In this document: positions 1 through 6,732 of the stretch, one piece after another
Layout: each line of letters begins with the position of its first letter
How positions within the stretch are numbered: the first letter of the stretch is position 1
Origin: Trichomonas tenax
Taxonomy: Eukaryota > Parabasalia > Trichomonadida > Trichomonadidae
Assembly (NCBI GenBank): GCA_023091735.1
Contig: JALKBU010000991.1
Location: 1-18,876 of the forward strand
Length of the DNA: 18,876 bases
Direction: 5' to 3'
Translations under genes and position numbers: made by a program
The notes under the pieces: generated by a model
Database searches by the model: none
Told to the model about the DNA's origin: nothing
Seen by the model: only the letters and a program-made list of their open reading frames with translations

Positions 1-1063
1 GAATAATATATTTTTCATGCTTTATATATCCACGGCATTTTAGATGGGAAAATTTTTCATTTGCCACCAAAATTAGACCTTAAATATTCATACTGGTGGA
101 GAAAAATCGAGATGTTTGAGTAGGCGTGGAAAATTCAGTGACGCCCTTTTACATAGACTGTTTTGTTCAGAAATTGAATGTTTAATAATATGAATATTGA
201 TTTCTATTGAAATTTGGTCGAAAAATTGCAATAAAATTATAGTTTCAATTTTAGAAGGGATGAAGAATGGCATTTTCATTTTTGCCATCTGAAAATTTTT
301 AAGTATTTTAATGGCATCACCTAAAACGATAATATTTACACTTATTATCGCGCGAAATTGCACAGTAAATAATTTAAAATGAAATGATTTAGAAAAAAAA
401 ATCATTCCGAGGAAATTACGCATATTGAAACTCTTTGTGAGTCAGGTTTGAGGAAATACTTTAGGTACCACTTCATTACAAACTTGGTATATAACTACAT
501 GCATTGTAAAAAGATGTAGTTCCAATACTAGAAGCATATATATACTCAATTTTATTTAGATAACAAAGCGGTGTAAGTATTCGTTAACGAAACATCATTC
601 AAATAGATAAAACCGTCTCAATGTGTCTGAATTCCACAGGTCAAAATACTATCACATATTGTTCATCAACACATCCTTTCATTAAGATAATATGATATCA
701 CATATCGAGCATTCTGATATAATTTTTTCCAATGATGAATATTTATGAGCATTTCCAGATCAGAATCTAAAGATTGTGCATTTTAATATTGACAATAATT
801 TGACTAGGCAATGCATCGCATTGAGTAGTTCATATCACATACAGTACTCAGTTGAAATGTGAATTATACACAAAATTATTGAATTTATAAATTATTTAAT
901 TGATTTCTAGATAAACTTCTTCAATATCAAGGATCTCAATAAGCATATAAAAGATCAAGCACCTTTTATTCTGTATATTGATGATGATTAAAATTGTATA
1001 ATTCTTTAGATGGAGGAGATATTAACGACTTTTTGATGAGGGAGATTTTCAAAAAAGTGACAT
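1..1063. other. AT-rich intergenic region, no supported gene
   Basis: I find no gene here. The longest open stretch is a 111-codon minus-strand frame near the left edge; its translation is F/I/K/N-rich, matches no family I know and has no initiator-like motif nearby. It could be a fragment of an old repeat. The last 45 bases hold the probable promoter of the glycosyltransferase gene. Confidence 0.6.
1023..1028 (+). promoter_or_regulatory. TAACGA box, possible Myb recognition element
   Basis: TAACGA lies 36 bases ahead of the glycosyltransferase start codon. TAACGA is the core of the Myb recognition elements described in Trichomonas vaginalis promoters. A second TAACGA is at 4287-4292 ahead of the beta-trefoil gene. 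A 6-mer is weak evidence in AT-rich DNA, so this is a suggestion only. Confidence 0.25.
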
Positions 1064-2107
1064 ATGAAGAAAAAGAATTGGTTTCTTTTGGAAATCATTT
1101 CGATTTTTCTTCTTTTGTGGCCAAAATTTGTCAAATGTTACCCACTGAGAACCACAATATCACTAAAATATAGTAATTTCAGTGGTTCTGTGTATGATTG
1201 CGTATTATATAATGGCGAATCTGATACTTTGTATACGAGATTATGGAGGTTAGATCCTTATGTCGATTATTTTGTTATATATTCATCAGAAATCACGTTT
1301 TCTGGGAAAAAGAAAGAATTGAATTTTAAGCCTTTTGAAGACGAAATTTTCAGTTATTCACATAAGATGCTTGTAGTCCAAGATAATTTAAGTTGTCCTG
1401 AAACAGAGAATAAAGATCCAGTTTGGTGCCGCGAGTACAGACAAAGAAATTATGTCCAGAAAATTCTAAGAAGATTATCTCCGCGAGAAGGTGACTTAGT
1501 CATAACTTCAGATATTGATGAGATACCCACACGCAAGGGCATGAAAATGATATTAAACGATCCTCCAGAAATTGCCTATAAGCTTGAAGGAATCACAGTT
1601 TCTCCAAACTATCATTATTATCATCACCATTGGGGCAAAGCAGTTGTAGCAAGATACAAAAACAAGAAAATGATGACCTTTGAAGAGCTCCGATCTAGTG
1701 TTTTCATTGGATACAACAATCCAAAGATACCAATTGTCACCCATTGCACTTTTTGCTTCAATAATTATGAATCATATTTGAACAAATTGAGAAGTTACTC
1801 ACATGTTGAATTTGATGGATATCCCTGGACTAATTTGAGCTTCATATTCCATTTTCATTACTGTCGGCATCATATTGAACGACAATTTCCAGCCAAAAAA
1901 CATAATTTTTTCGATGGTGAATATAACGAGTTAATACCTGATGACTACCGCCTTATCTATTTAATCAATGATTCGTTCATGCTGGATATATCAAAAACGA
2001 TCTACACGAACGATGATATTAAATCAAATCGAATATGTTCGCCAGATTATGATTTCTTCACTACAGAAACGAAGCCATTCTCTCTTAGAAAGAAGTATGA
2101 GTTGTAA
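1064..2107 (+). CDS. Glycosyltransferase family 17 (beta-1,4-mannosyl-glycoprotein beta-1,4-GlcNAc transferase-like)
   Basis: The family (MGAT3/GnT-III) moves GlcNAc from UDP-GlcNAc onto the core mannose of N-glycans in the Golgi. Seen here (347 aa): a hydrophobic signal-anchor segment at residues 6-24 behind a short KKK tail, giving type II topology with almost no stem. The GT17 opening block follows at 44-76 (YDC..NGE.D.L..RL..LDPYVDYFVI), then FSGKKK near 80, EYRQRN at 124-129, the acidic SDIDEIP at 149-155 (the family's likely metal/nucleotide site), and a Cys/His segment with THCTFCF at 226-232 and SYSHVE at 244-249. There are several NXS/T sites (such as N38). It is much shorter than vertebrate GnT-III but close to compact fungal and protist GT17 proteins. 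The family call is firm. The exact acceptor cannot be read from sequence, and bisecting activity would need a suitable complex-type core. Confidence 0.88.
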   Translation: MKKKNWFLLEIISIFLLLWPKFVKCYPLRTTISLKYSNFSGSVYDCVLYNGESDTLYTRLWRLDPYVDYFVIYSSEITFSGKKKELNFKPFEDEIFSYSHKMLVVQDNLSCPETENKDPVWCREYRQRNYVQKILRRLSPREGDLVITSDIDEIPTRKGMKMILNDPPEIAYKLEGITVSPNYHYYHHHWGKAVVARYKNKKMMTFEELRSSVFIGYNNPKIPIVTHCTFCFNNYESYLNKLRSYSHVEFDGYPWTNLSFIFHFHYCRHHIERQFPAKKHNFFDGEYNELIPDDYRLIYLINDSFMLDISKTIYTNDDIKSNRICSPDYDFFTTETKPFSLRKKYEL

Positions 2108-2650
2108 TCATTATGATAGTTTTAATTTTGGAAATTGAAAAATATTATTTGTTATTTTGTTTTATTTGTATATAAAATCTTGTATGTATTGGTTTAAGTT
2201 TGTCAGATTTTTCTGACTTAGTCAAGATGAATGTAAAAATATTAAATTTCTAGTTAAATATTATGGCGATGATTAAAAAAATGAAAAGAATTGTTGATTA
2301 GTAAATGCGTTTAGTTTACTAAACTATGCCTTGTGGGTCAGAAAGCCGGTTTATTTAAGAAGTGTCTTCCTTGGTCTTGTGCATGTTCTTGGCTTACGGC
2401 ATGTCATTGGCTTGGCCCAAAAATAAAAAAAAAACAGAAAAATTGTGTGGTGCAAAGGTTGATAATTTAGGGTAATATATTTCCAAAATACATCCGATAT
2501 TTATCATTGTAAGTATGTATTGGTTGATTTCTTTATAGATTCATGTTTCAAAGAGGAATATATTATGAAAATAGATTGAAATAAATATTATCGAATTTTA
2601 AAAAACAGTACTCTAGTATACATAATGCCTTATCCACGTAGTTATTGTTT
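2108..2650. other. Convergent intergenic spacer (GT17 and profilin 3' ends)
   Basis: This AT-rich spacer separates two convergent genes. It holds a short hairpin just after the GT17 gene (GTCAGA 2202-2207, TTTT loop, TCTGAC 2212-2217). A second hairpin has TTAGTAAA at 2298-2305 pairing with TTTACTAA at 2315-2322. A GC-richer patch at about 2326-2418 contains an 18-bp tandem duplication. No coding frame or recognisable RNA gene was found. Confidence 0.6.
2381..2416 (+). repeat. 18-bp tandem duplication
   Basis: Two adjacent 18-bp units share GCATGT, then two variable bases, then TTGGCTT (2381-2398 and 2399-2416). A weaker partial unit, CCTTGGTCTT, precedes them. The patch is noticeably richer in G and C than the surrounding spacer. 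Its function is unknown. Confidence 0.5.
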
Positions 2651-3043
2651 CTAATAATCAAGACGGATAACACCTTTTTCATTTGTATTATTTGTGATTA
2701 ATTCTTGAAGTTTCTCAATTGCTTGTAAGCATGTCTTCATTATGTTGGAGTCTTCATAATAACCAACAACGCAGCATGTTGGACACTTTGCAATAATTAA
2801 TCCTGATTTGGCGCTTCTTGCTTGAGCGATTCCATCAAAAACGGAATTTACAGAATATGTTTCACCGTGGAATTTTAATCCATTGTAGATTGTCGAAGAA
2901 GTTGGATTGAAAACGTCGTTACATTGTTGGAAATCCTTCGTGGATCCCGTAAATCCAGGAGTTGTGCTCCATATTGTTCCATCATCGCCAACAATGGCAC
3001 CGCCTGACATGTAACCTATCATTTTATCTGTGAAAGCTTCCAT
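2651..3043 (-). CDS. Profilin
   Basis: Profilin binds actin monomers, promotes nucleotide exchange, and delivers actin to proline-rich elongation factors in the cytoplasm. The 130-aa product is the usual profilin size. Seen: the N-terminal helix leads into GAIVGDDGTIW (residues 15-25), the hallmark A-I-x-G-x-DG-x-x-W strand pair. The centre has GLKFHGETY (55-63). The conserved G-L-I-I-A-K strand is at 81-86 with C-C-V-V-G-Y-Y following, and the C-terminal helix carries EKLQELI (110-116). The N-terminal Trp common near residue 3 is replaced by a Phe region, and the C-terminus runs past the usual end with a polar tail, so poly-proline binding may differ. Met1 gives the full N-terminal helix and lies just behind a promoter-like motif pair. 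It is divergent from the beta-trefoil gene across the hairpin element. Family call confident. Confidence 0.87.
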   Translation of the reverse strand: MEAFTDKMIGYMSGGAIVGDDGTIWSTTPGFTGSTKDFQQCNDVFNPTSSTIYNGLKFHGETYSVNSVFDGIAQARSAKSGLIIAKCPTCCVVGYYEDSNIMKTCLQAIEKLQELITNNTNEKGVIRLDY

Positions 3044-3053
3044 TATAAAAAAA

Positions 3054-3080
3054 TGTCATTTTAAAAATTTGCATGGCAAA
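3054..3080 (-). promoter_or_regulatory. Bipartite promoter-like motif of profilin
   Basis: Read toward profilin, TTTGCCAT (3073-3080) is followed after 13 bases by ATGACA (3054-3059), which ends 10 bases before the start codon. The PNGase-like gene has the same two words 14 bases apart. TTTGCCAT is also half of an inverted repeat, AATTTGC/GCAAATT, at 3066-3082. ATGACATTTT could include the transcription start, as it partly resembles the trichomonad initiator. Confidence 0.45.
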
Positions 3081-3111
3081 TTGACGATTTTAAAAACACC
3101 TTTAAACCTTA

Positions 3112-3115
3112 GAAC
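3112..3115. repeat. Left target-site duplication GAAC
   Basis: GAAC immediately outside the left terminal inverted repeat matches GAAC at 4042-4045 outside the right one. Counting one base further gives AGAAC on both sides (3111-3115 and 4041-4045). A 4-5 bp match is suggestive, but chance is not excluded. Confidence 0.5.
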
Positions 3116-3166
3116 TGTTTTGCGTGTCAACGAGTCATGTTGTAAAGTGTCGGATTGTCGGATTTT
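3116..3166 (+). repeat. Left terminal inverted repeat
   Basis: A 51-bp arm beginning TGTTTTGCGT. Against the reverse complement of 3991-4041 it differs at eight positions, all transitions, most with G on the left and A on the right. Confidence 0.75.
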
Positions 3167-3308
3167 AAGCATTGAAAAATAGTCAAAAAAACGATTAAAA
3201 AAGCATTTTGTCAAGAAAAATATTATTTGCCAAATAAAAAATAGTTGTCAAATTCGAAATTAGAGGGAGTATTCAAATTTGAAATTTAAAAAAGCGTGCT
3301 TTCGTCCA

Positions 3309-3361
3309 TTTCTGCTGTTGTGTGCAACTGCATCACACTGTGTGTCTGCACACAGCAGAAA
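3309..3361. repeat. Hairpin 1 of the periodic array
   Basis: The left arm (3309-3326, TTTCTGCTG...TGTGCA) pairs with 3347-3361 apart from a 3-base bulge. The 20-base loop contains its own CACAC/GTGTG dyad (3334-3344) and the word GCATCACA, which recurs in loop 2. The arms are close copies of the inner arms of hairpin 5. Confidence 0.7.
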
Positions 3362-3416
3362 ACATGTAGGAAAAGAACTTTTTCAAAGTCAATCTAAATT
3401 ATTTCGATGCAGACCG

Positions 3417-3497
3417 AGATCCCTCGTTTCTTTAGCACACAAATCCTTAGCATCACATGAATCTAAGTCAATCACCCGCTGAAGAAGCAAGGGATCT
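3417..3497. repeat. Hairpin 2 of the periodic array
   Basis: The 20-bp arms (3417-3436 and 3478-3497) match at 17 positions, with three transitions. The loop holds GCATCACA and a CTTAG/CTAAG dyad. The inner arm (TTTCTTTAG / GAAGAAGC) resembles that of hairpin 4. Confidence 0.65.
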
Positions 3498-3540
3498 TGT
3501 TTTTTTTTGCCCAGATAACTTCGATTCACAAAAATATTTT

Positions 3541-3620
3541 GCTTTTTGGCCATCTTTGATACTGAGTGCATCTACCACACATATGATAGCTACACACAGT
3601 ATCAAAGATGTCCAAAAAGC
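3541..3620. repeat. Hairpin 3 of the periodic array
   Basis: The 23-bp arms (3541-3563 and 3598-3620) match at 22 positions, with one transversion. The arm start, CTTTTTGGCCAT, resembles GTTTTTGGCCCAT of hairpin 5. The 34-base loop contains GCATCTACCACACA, a stretched version of the loop word in hairpins 1 and 2. Confidence 0.75.
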
Positions 3621-3647
3621 AGAATTTTAAAAAAATAAATCGACATG

Positions 3648-3760
3648 ATTTCGGCAAAGGCTGATGTTTTTCGCTTCTTTAGTTAGTGACTTCTTAGAGA
3701 TACATAGATCCCAGATATTCACCAGTTAAAGAAGCGAAAAACGTCAGCCTTTGCCGAAAT
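3648..3760. repeat. Hairpin 4 of the periodic array
   Basis: This is the longest and best-preserved stem: 34-bp arms (3648-3681 and 3727-3760) match at 33 positions, around a 45-base loop. As RNA it would form a nearly perfect 34-bp duplex. Confidence 0.8.
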
Positions 3761-3789
3761 TACTTCGATGCACAACTTTCTTCTTGAAA

Positions 3790-3873
3790 GTGTTTTTGGC
3801 CCATTTCTGCTGCTGCGCGCAGCCATGCAGTGTCACATAGCTGCACACAACAGCAGAAATGAGCCAAAAACAC
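3790..3873. repeat. Hairpin 5 of the periodic array
   Basis: The 34-bp arms (3790-3823 and 3840-3873) match at 30 positions, with four transitions (C in the left arm where the right arm implies T), around a 16-base loop. A small CTTTC/GAAAG dyad precedes it, mirrored by ACTTT/AAAGT after hairpin 1. Confidence 0.78.
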
Positions 3874-3990
3874 CTATATAATGGAATCTATTTCTCTCAC
3901 ATCAAATTCAAATAGATATTCACCCTTTATTAATTTTTTTTTTTTTTTTTTTTTGATTTTTTTTCGCTTTACATCAAATGTCACCTTTTA

Positions 3991-4041
3991 AAAATCTGAT
4001 AATCTGACATTTTACAATGTAACTCGTTGATACGCAAAACA
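3991..4041 (-). repeat. Right terminal inverted repeat
   Basis: This 51-bp arm is the inverted partner of 3116-3166. The outermost ten bases match perfectly, as expected of a transposase-recognised end. Confidence 0.75.
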
Positions 4042-4045
4042 GAAC
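4042..4045. repeat. Right target-site duplication GAAC
   Basis: This is the partner of the GAAC at 3112-3115, directly outside the right terminal inverted repeat. Confidence 0.5.
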
Positions 4046-4321
4046 CGATGCTTCAAAGTTTCCATAACACCATATAAATCCATTTTCGTTCTTCTATAGA
4101 GTTGGATATTTTCAAAAATGTCAATTAAAGATACTTATAAAAATTATTTAAAATTATATAAAATTCTCAAAATTAATTAAAAATCACGATATTTCTAATA
4201 AATAAATAGGATAATATGTAGAGTTATAGATGTGGCATGTTTTACAAAAAGAAATTTATGTGAGTATAGTATAAATGAGCGAGAAATAACGATTTTATTA
4301 TTTTGGATCATTTACAACAGT
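4046..4321. other. AT-rich spacer upstream of the beta-trefoil gene
   Basis: Very AT-rich DNA between the hairpin element and the TTACATGTCA boxes. It has a TAACGA word at 4287-4292 (possible Myb element). I see no coding frame or RNA gene. Confidence 0.5.
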
Positions 4322-4424
4322 TTACACGTCAAAGTTGATTTAAGACTTTTACATGTCAAAATTTATATAATTTAAGAGGACTTACATGTCAAATTGATTA
4401 AAAATCGAAGAATTACATGTCATA
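4322..4424 (+). promoter_or_regulatory. Four-copy TTACATGTCA box array
   Basis: TTACACGTCAAA (4322-4333), TTACATGTCAAA (4349-4360 and 4382-4393) and TTACATGTCATA (4413-4424) recur in the same orientation at intervals of 27, 33 and 31 bp, about three helical turns. The last ends 12 bases before the start codon and contains TCATA, which could act as initiator. Repeated, helically phased boxes suggest a transcription-factor array. ACATGT is itself palindromic. Confidence 0.5.
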
Positions 4425-4436
4425 AAGTTAAAATTA

Positions 4437-5510
4437 ATGACTGAACAAAGCTCGATTAATTCATACATATTGAAATTCATTAGGAATGGTGTAGAAAAAG
4501 TGATGGCAGTGCAAAAGAAACATGATTCTGACAAAGAATTCGAAATCGTTGCTAAACAAGAAGACAAAGAAGATACATCACAAATTTGGATTTACTATTC
4601 TTGCACAGATACATTGTTAATAAGGAATCTAAAGTACCCGCAACTAGTTTTAGCTGACGAAAATCCAGAAGATTCGACTTCTACGCTTTGTTTGCAAGTT
4701 TTGAATAATCAAATTGGCGACGGATCAAATCAATTTTACCTCGAAGAAAACTTGATTCGCAACTCCAGTCTGAGGAAGTCCGTTATCCTGTCGGATAGCC
4801 CAAATCAGTCATTTATTCTCGTTCAACAAATTCCAGCGACATGTTTACTCGATAGAATTCCAGTTGACGTATCAGATTACGCTCTGAGTGTGTCACCTTA
4901 TTTTGTACCAGTCGCAATTTTGTTCTCTGAAGCCGCTCAAGAATACGCAATCACTTTAGATACAAGCGTTCACTTAAATGAGCAGGGAAGACCGATTAAG
5001 AGGGAGCCGTTCAAATTTGGTGCTGATGTGCGTCAGTATTGGTATTATATGCCTTCGTTTAAAAATGCTTTCTTTTCTTGCGCAGAATCGAATCAAGTGC
5101 TCGATGATATGTCAAATGCAGATAATGAAGAATCTACTGTTTATACACACAATCATCACGGACAGCCAAATCAGCAATGGAAATTTGATAACAGATTTAT
5201 TGTCGGACAATCTCATCAAAAAGTAGTGTCTTACTTAGAGTCAACGAAAACATTTAAGATGAAGTCAGAAAATCCGAATTTAATACAACAATTTTATTAT
5301 TGTCCTTGTTTTAAAGAGATTCCAAATCTCCTCAAAGTATCAGAAGTACACTCGCCAGATGACTTAGAAAGACTCAATTTACGTGGAGATACACGTGAAG
5401 AAGAAGATAACCAAGAATATTACATGGATTTGTCTAATGACGATGTTGAAGAGACAGAAGATGACGACGATGATGAAACTGCTGATCTGGGTTACTCAGA
5501 TAGCTTCTAA
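4437..5510 (+). CDS. Beta-trefoil (QxW-repeat) like protein with acidic tail
   Basis: I do not recognise a named gene. The 357-aa product has no signal peptide or membrane segment, so it is probably cytosolic or nuclear. Aromatic Q-x-W/F/Y-like motifs recur: SQIW (48-51), NQFY (98-101), RQYW (199-202), NQQW (245-248) and IQQF (283-286). These end strand-rich blocks rich in N, L and V, which is the pattern of a beta-trefoil lectin-like fold; I infer the fold from this pattern alone. The spacing suggests one trefoil at about 5-130 and a second at about 150-290. Residues 306-350 are strongly acidic (runs of D and E), ending LGYSDSF. Classical sugar-binding residues cannot be assigned, and nothing points to a toxin. 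The start is preceded by the box array. A lineage-restricted trichomonad protein is likely. Confidence 0.6.
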   Translation: MTEQSSINSYILKFIRNGVEKVMAVQKKHDSDKEFEIVAKQEDKEDTSQIWIYYSCTDTLLIRNLKYPQLVLADENPEDSTSTLCLQVLNNQIGDGSNQFYLEENLIRNSSLRKSVILSDSPNQSFILVQQIPATCLLDRIPVDVSDYALSVSPYFVPVAILFSEAAQEYAITLDTSVHLNEQGRPIKREPFKFGADVRQYWYYMPSFKNAFFSCAESNQVLDDMSNADNEESTVYTHNHHGQPNQQWKFDNRFIVGQSHQKVVSYLESTKTFKMKSENPNLIQQFYYCPCFKEIPNLLKVSEVHSPDDLERLNLRGDTREEEDNQEYYMDLSNDDVEETEDDDDDETADLGYSDSF

Positions 5511-5859
5511 ATTTGTTTATTTTTTTGTAAAATTATCCTTTATTATATATTATCAGATATGTATAAAAATACATTTTCCTGCAGTTTTGTGTATCTAAAA
5601 GTGTGCTACAAATTCGAAAATGGGATTCAATACTTTGATTTGATTTATTATTTTGTATCTTTTAATGAGAATTATAAATTAAGCTCCAATAGATTTGAAA
5701 ATTAAAAAAGTGATCTTTCAAGAAGCATTTTAGCAAAATATATTTTTCAATTTTTCAGATATTGCATGTAAGATGTGATTTTAACGGCAATTAAGCTTTA
5801 TTTTTGATATGTAGTTTAAATGCAACTTAAAAGATATTTTAAACGTTCATTTTTTAATT
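5511..5859. other. AT-rich spacer with initiator-like motif
   Basis: I see no gene in this stretch. Near its end TCATTTTT (5847-5854) matches the trichomonad initiator consensus TCAYTW, with its A 11 bases before the LisH start codon. Confidence 0.5.
5847..5854 (+). promoter_or_regulatory. Initiator-like TCATTTTT
   Basis: The motif fits the trichomonad initiator consensus and sits in the AACGTTCATTTT context 11 bases upstream of the LisH gene, a typical distance for the very short 5' leaders of trichomonads. Confidence 0.5.
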
Positions 5860-6732
5860 ATGGATGATCAAGTCACAAATGAAATGATGAGAAATGGAGC
5901 AATGAACAAATTAAACTCACTTTTCATTTCTCAAGTTGCCATTGAAGGACAAAAGTCACAAATAGGTTTTTTAAAGCCATATAAAAAATTTAAATCGGAC
6001 AAAGCAAACATTATCGCAGCAGAATTAGTAATGCATTACTTAATTTCATTCGAATTTACAAATACTATAAAATGTATCAACGCAGAATCAAATAAATCGC
6101 AATTATATGATTTTGATTCACGATCTACAAGAATTGATAATTTAAAAATACCAAAATCAGATGCTCCAATCAAAGCTTTATTACAAGAATGGCTTAAAGA
6201 TGTCAGTACTCCATTCTACGATAATAGAGATAGATTAAGTGAAGGAATAATGGCACGTTACTCATCACTTTTCAAAAATTCAAGTCATTCAAGTGTATAT
6301 TCTAAATCAGAAAAGAGAGATTTACCACCTCCACCAATTTTAGATTCAAAACCACTAAAAATGGTGTTTCCTGATAAAAATCCACCACAGCAGCAGATAG
6401 GGCTAATAAAGGCAACAAAAGAACTGAAAAATCAAGTTCCTCAACAAAAGCTAGCACAAGAAAAATATCAATATGAGTTCGCACCAGAGAAAGTTGAAAG
6501 ATATTCGAGCAGAAAGCGTCCTGAGAGTAATTACAGTTCCATTCTTAAGTTTTCGGACTCTGATGATGCAGATTGGTCTCCTCCTGAACAGATTCTTCCA
6601 AGAAATTCAGATTCTAAACCTAAAGCAGCGAATCAACAACTGAAGCAAAAGAATTATCAATATAATGTTAAAAACAGCAGAAAGAGAGACAACACAATCA
6701 GCGACGTTTTTGATGACATGAGCGACTTCTAA
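5860..6732 (+). CDS. LisH-domain FOP/FOR20-like centrosomal or basal-body protein
   Basis: This family (FOP/CEP43, FOR20/CEP20, plant TON1) dimerises through LisH and organises centrioles and basal bodies or microtubule arrays. The first ~115 of 290 residues follow FOR20 closely in layout: NGAMNKLNSLFISQV (12-26), matching the GxLxxLxAxIRAxVF helix; a variable loop; the LisH at 49-77 (NIIAAELVMHYLISFEF...INAES); then a segment ending DAPIKALLQEWL (101-112), like the family's IPLLxxxL. The rest is disordered and rich in Ser, Lys, Gln and Pro, with PPPP at 156-159. Two related tail blocks occur, each with a Q-rich lead, YQY and SRKR: about 195-220 and 259-276. Each is followed by an acidic Ser/Asp patch. 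A role in the flagellar or mastigont base is inferred. The start is supported by the initiator-like motif just upstream. Confidence 0.7.
   Translation: MDDQVTNEMMRNGAMNKLNSLFISQVAIEGQKSQIGFLKPYKKFKSDKANIIAAELVMHYLISFEFTNTIKCINAESNKSQLYDFDSRSTRIDNLKIPKSDAPIKALLQEWLKDVSTPFYDNRDRLSEGIMARYSSLFKNSSHSSVYSKSEKRDLPPPPILDSKPLKMVFPDKNPPQQQIGLIKATKELKNQVPQQKLAQEKYQYEFAPEKVERYSSRKRPESNYSSILKFSDSDDADWSPPEQILPRNSDSKPKAANQQLKQKNYQYNVKNSRKRDNTISDVFDDMSDF

Larger units (their letters stand above)
3116..4041. mobile_element. 926-bp non-autonomous element with TIRs and five periodic hairpins
   Basis: Seen directly: 51-bp terminal inverted repeats starting TGTTTTGCGT (3116-3166 and 3991-4041, 43/51 matching) are flanked by identical GAAC (3112-3115 and 4042-4045), or AGAAC if the end base is assigned differently. 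The interior carries five successive inverted repeats centred near 3335, 3457, 3580, 3704 and 3831, a spacing of 122-128 bp. Linkers with TTCGATGCA or TTCGATTCA occur at 3403-3411, 3520-3528 and 3764-3772, in the same phase. Hairpins 1 and 5 share arm sequence, as do 2 and 4. A T21 run is at 3934-3954. No plausible transposase frame is present. By analogy this is a MITE or foldback-like element moved in trans; the superfamily is not identifiable. The insertion lies 72 bp upstream of profilin's start and spares its promoter-like motifs. Confidence 0.72.

Noticed and set aside
88..423. 111-codon minus-strand open frame
   Set aside because: AT-rich composition, no family resemblance I could defend, no promoter-like motif, and no partner copy in the window.
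3279..3571. Short open frames (67 and 60 codons) inside the hairpin element
   Set aside because: They run through hairpin arms and loops and reflect the inverted repeats, not protein-like sequence; no transposase motifs.
3309..3873. CRISPR-like array
   Set aside because: The ~123-bp spacing is regular, but units are diverged palindromes and not identical short repeats with unique spacers, and all surrounding genes are eukaryotic.
3116..4041. Maverick/Polinton or Tc1/mariner fragment
   Set aside because: No TA duplication and no polymerase, integrase or capsid-like coding; the ends do not resemble those families as far as I can judge.
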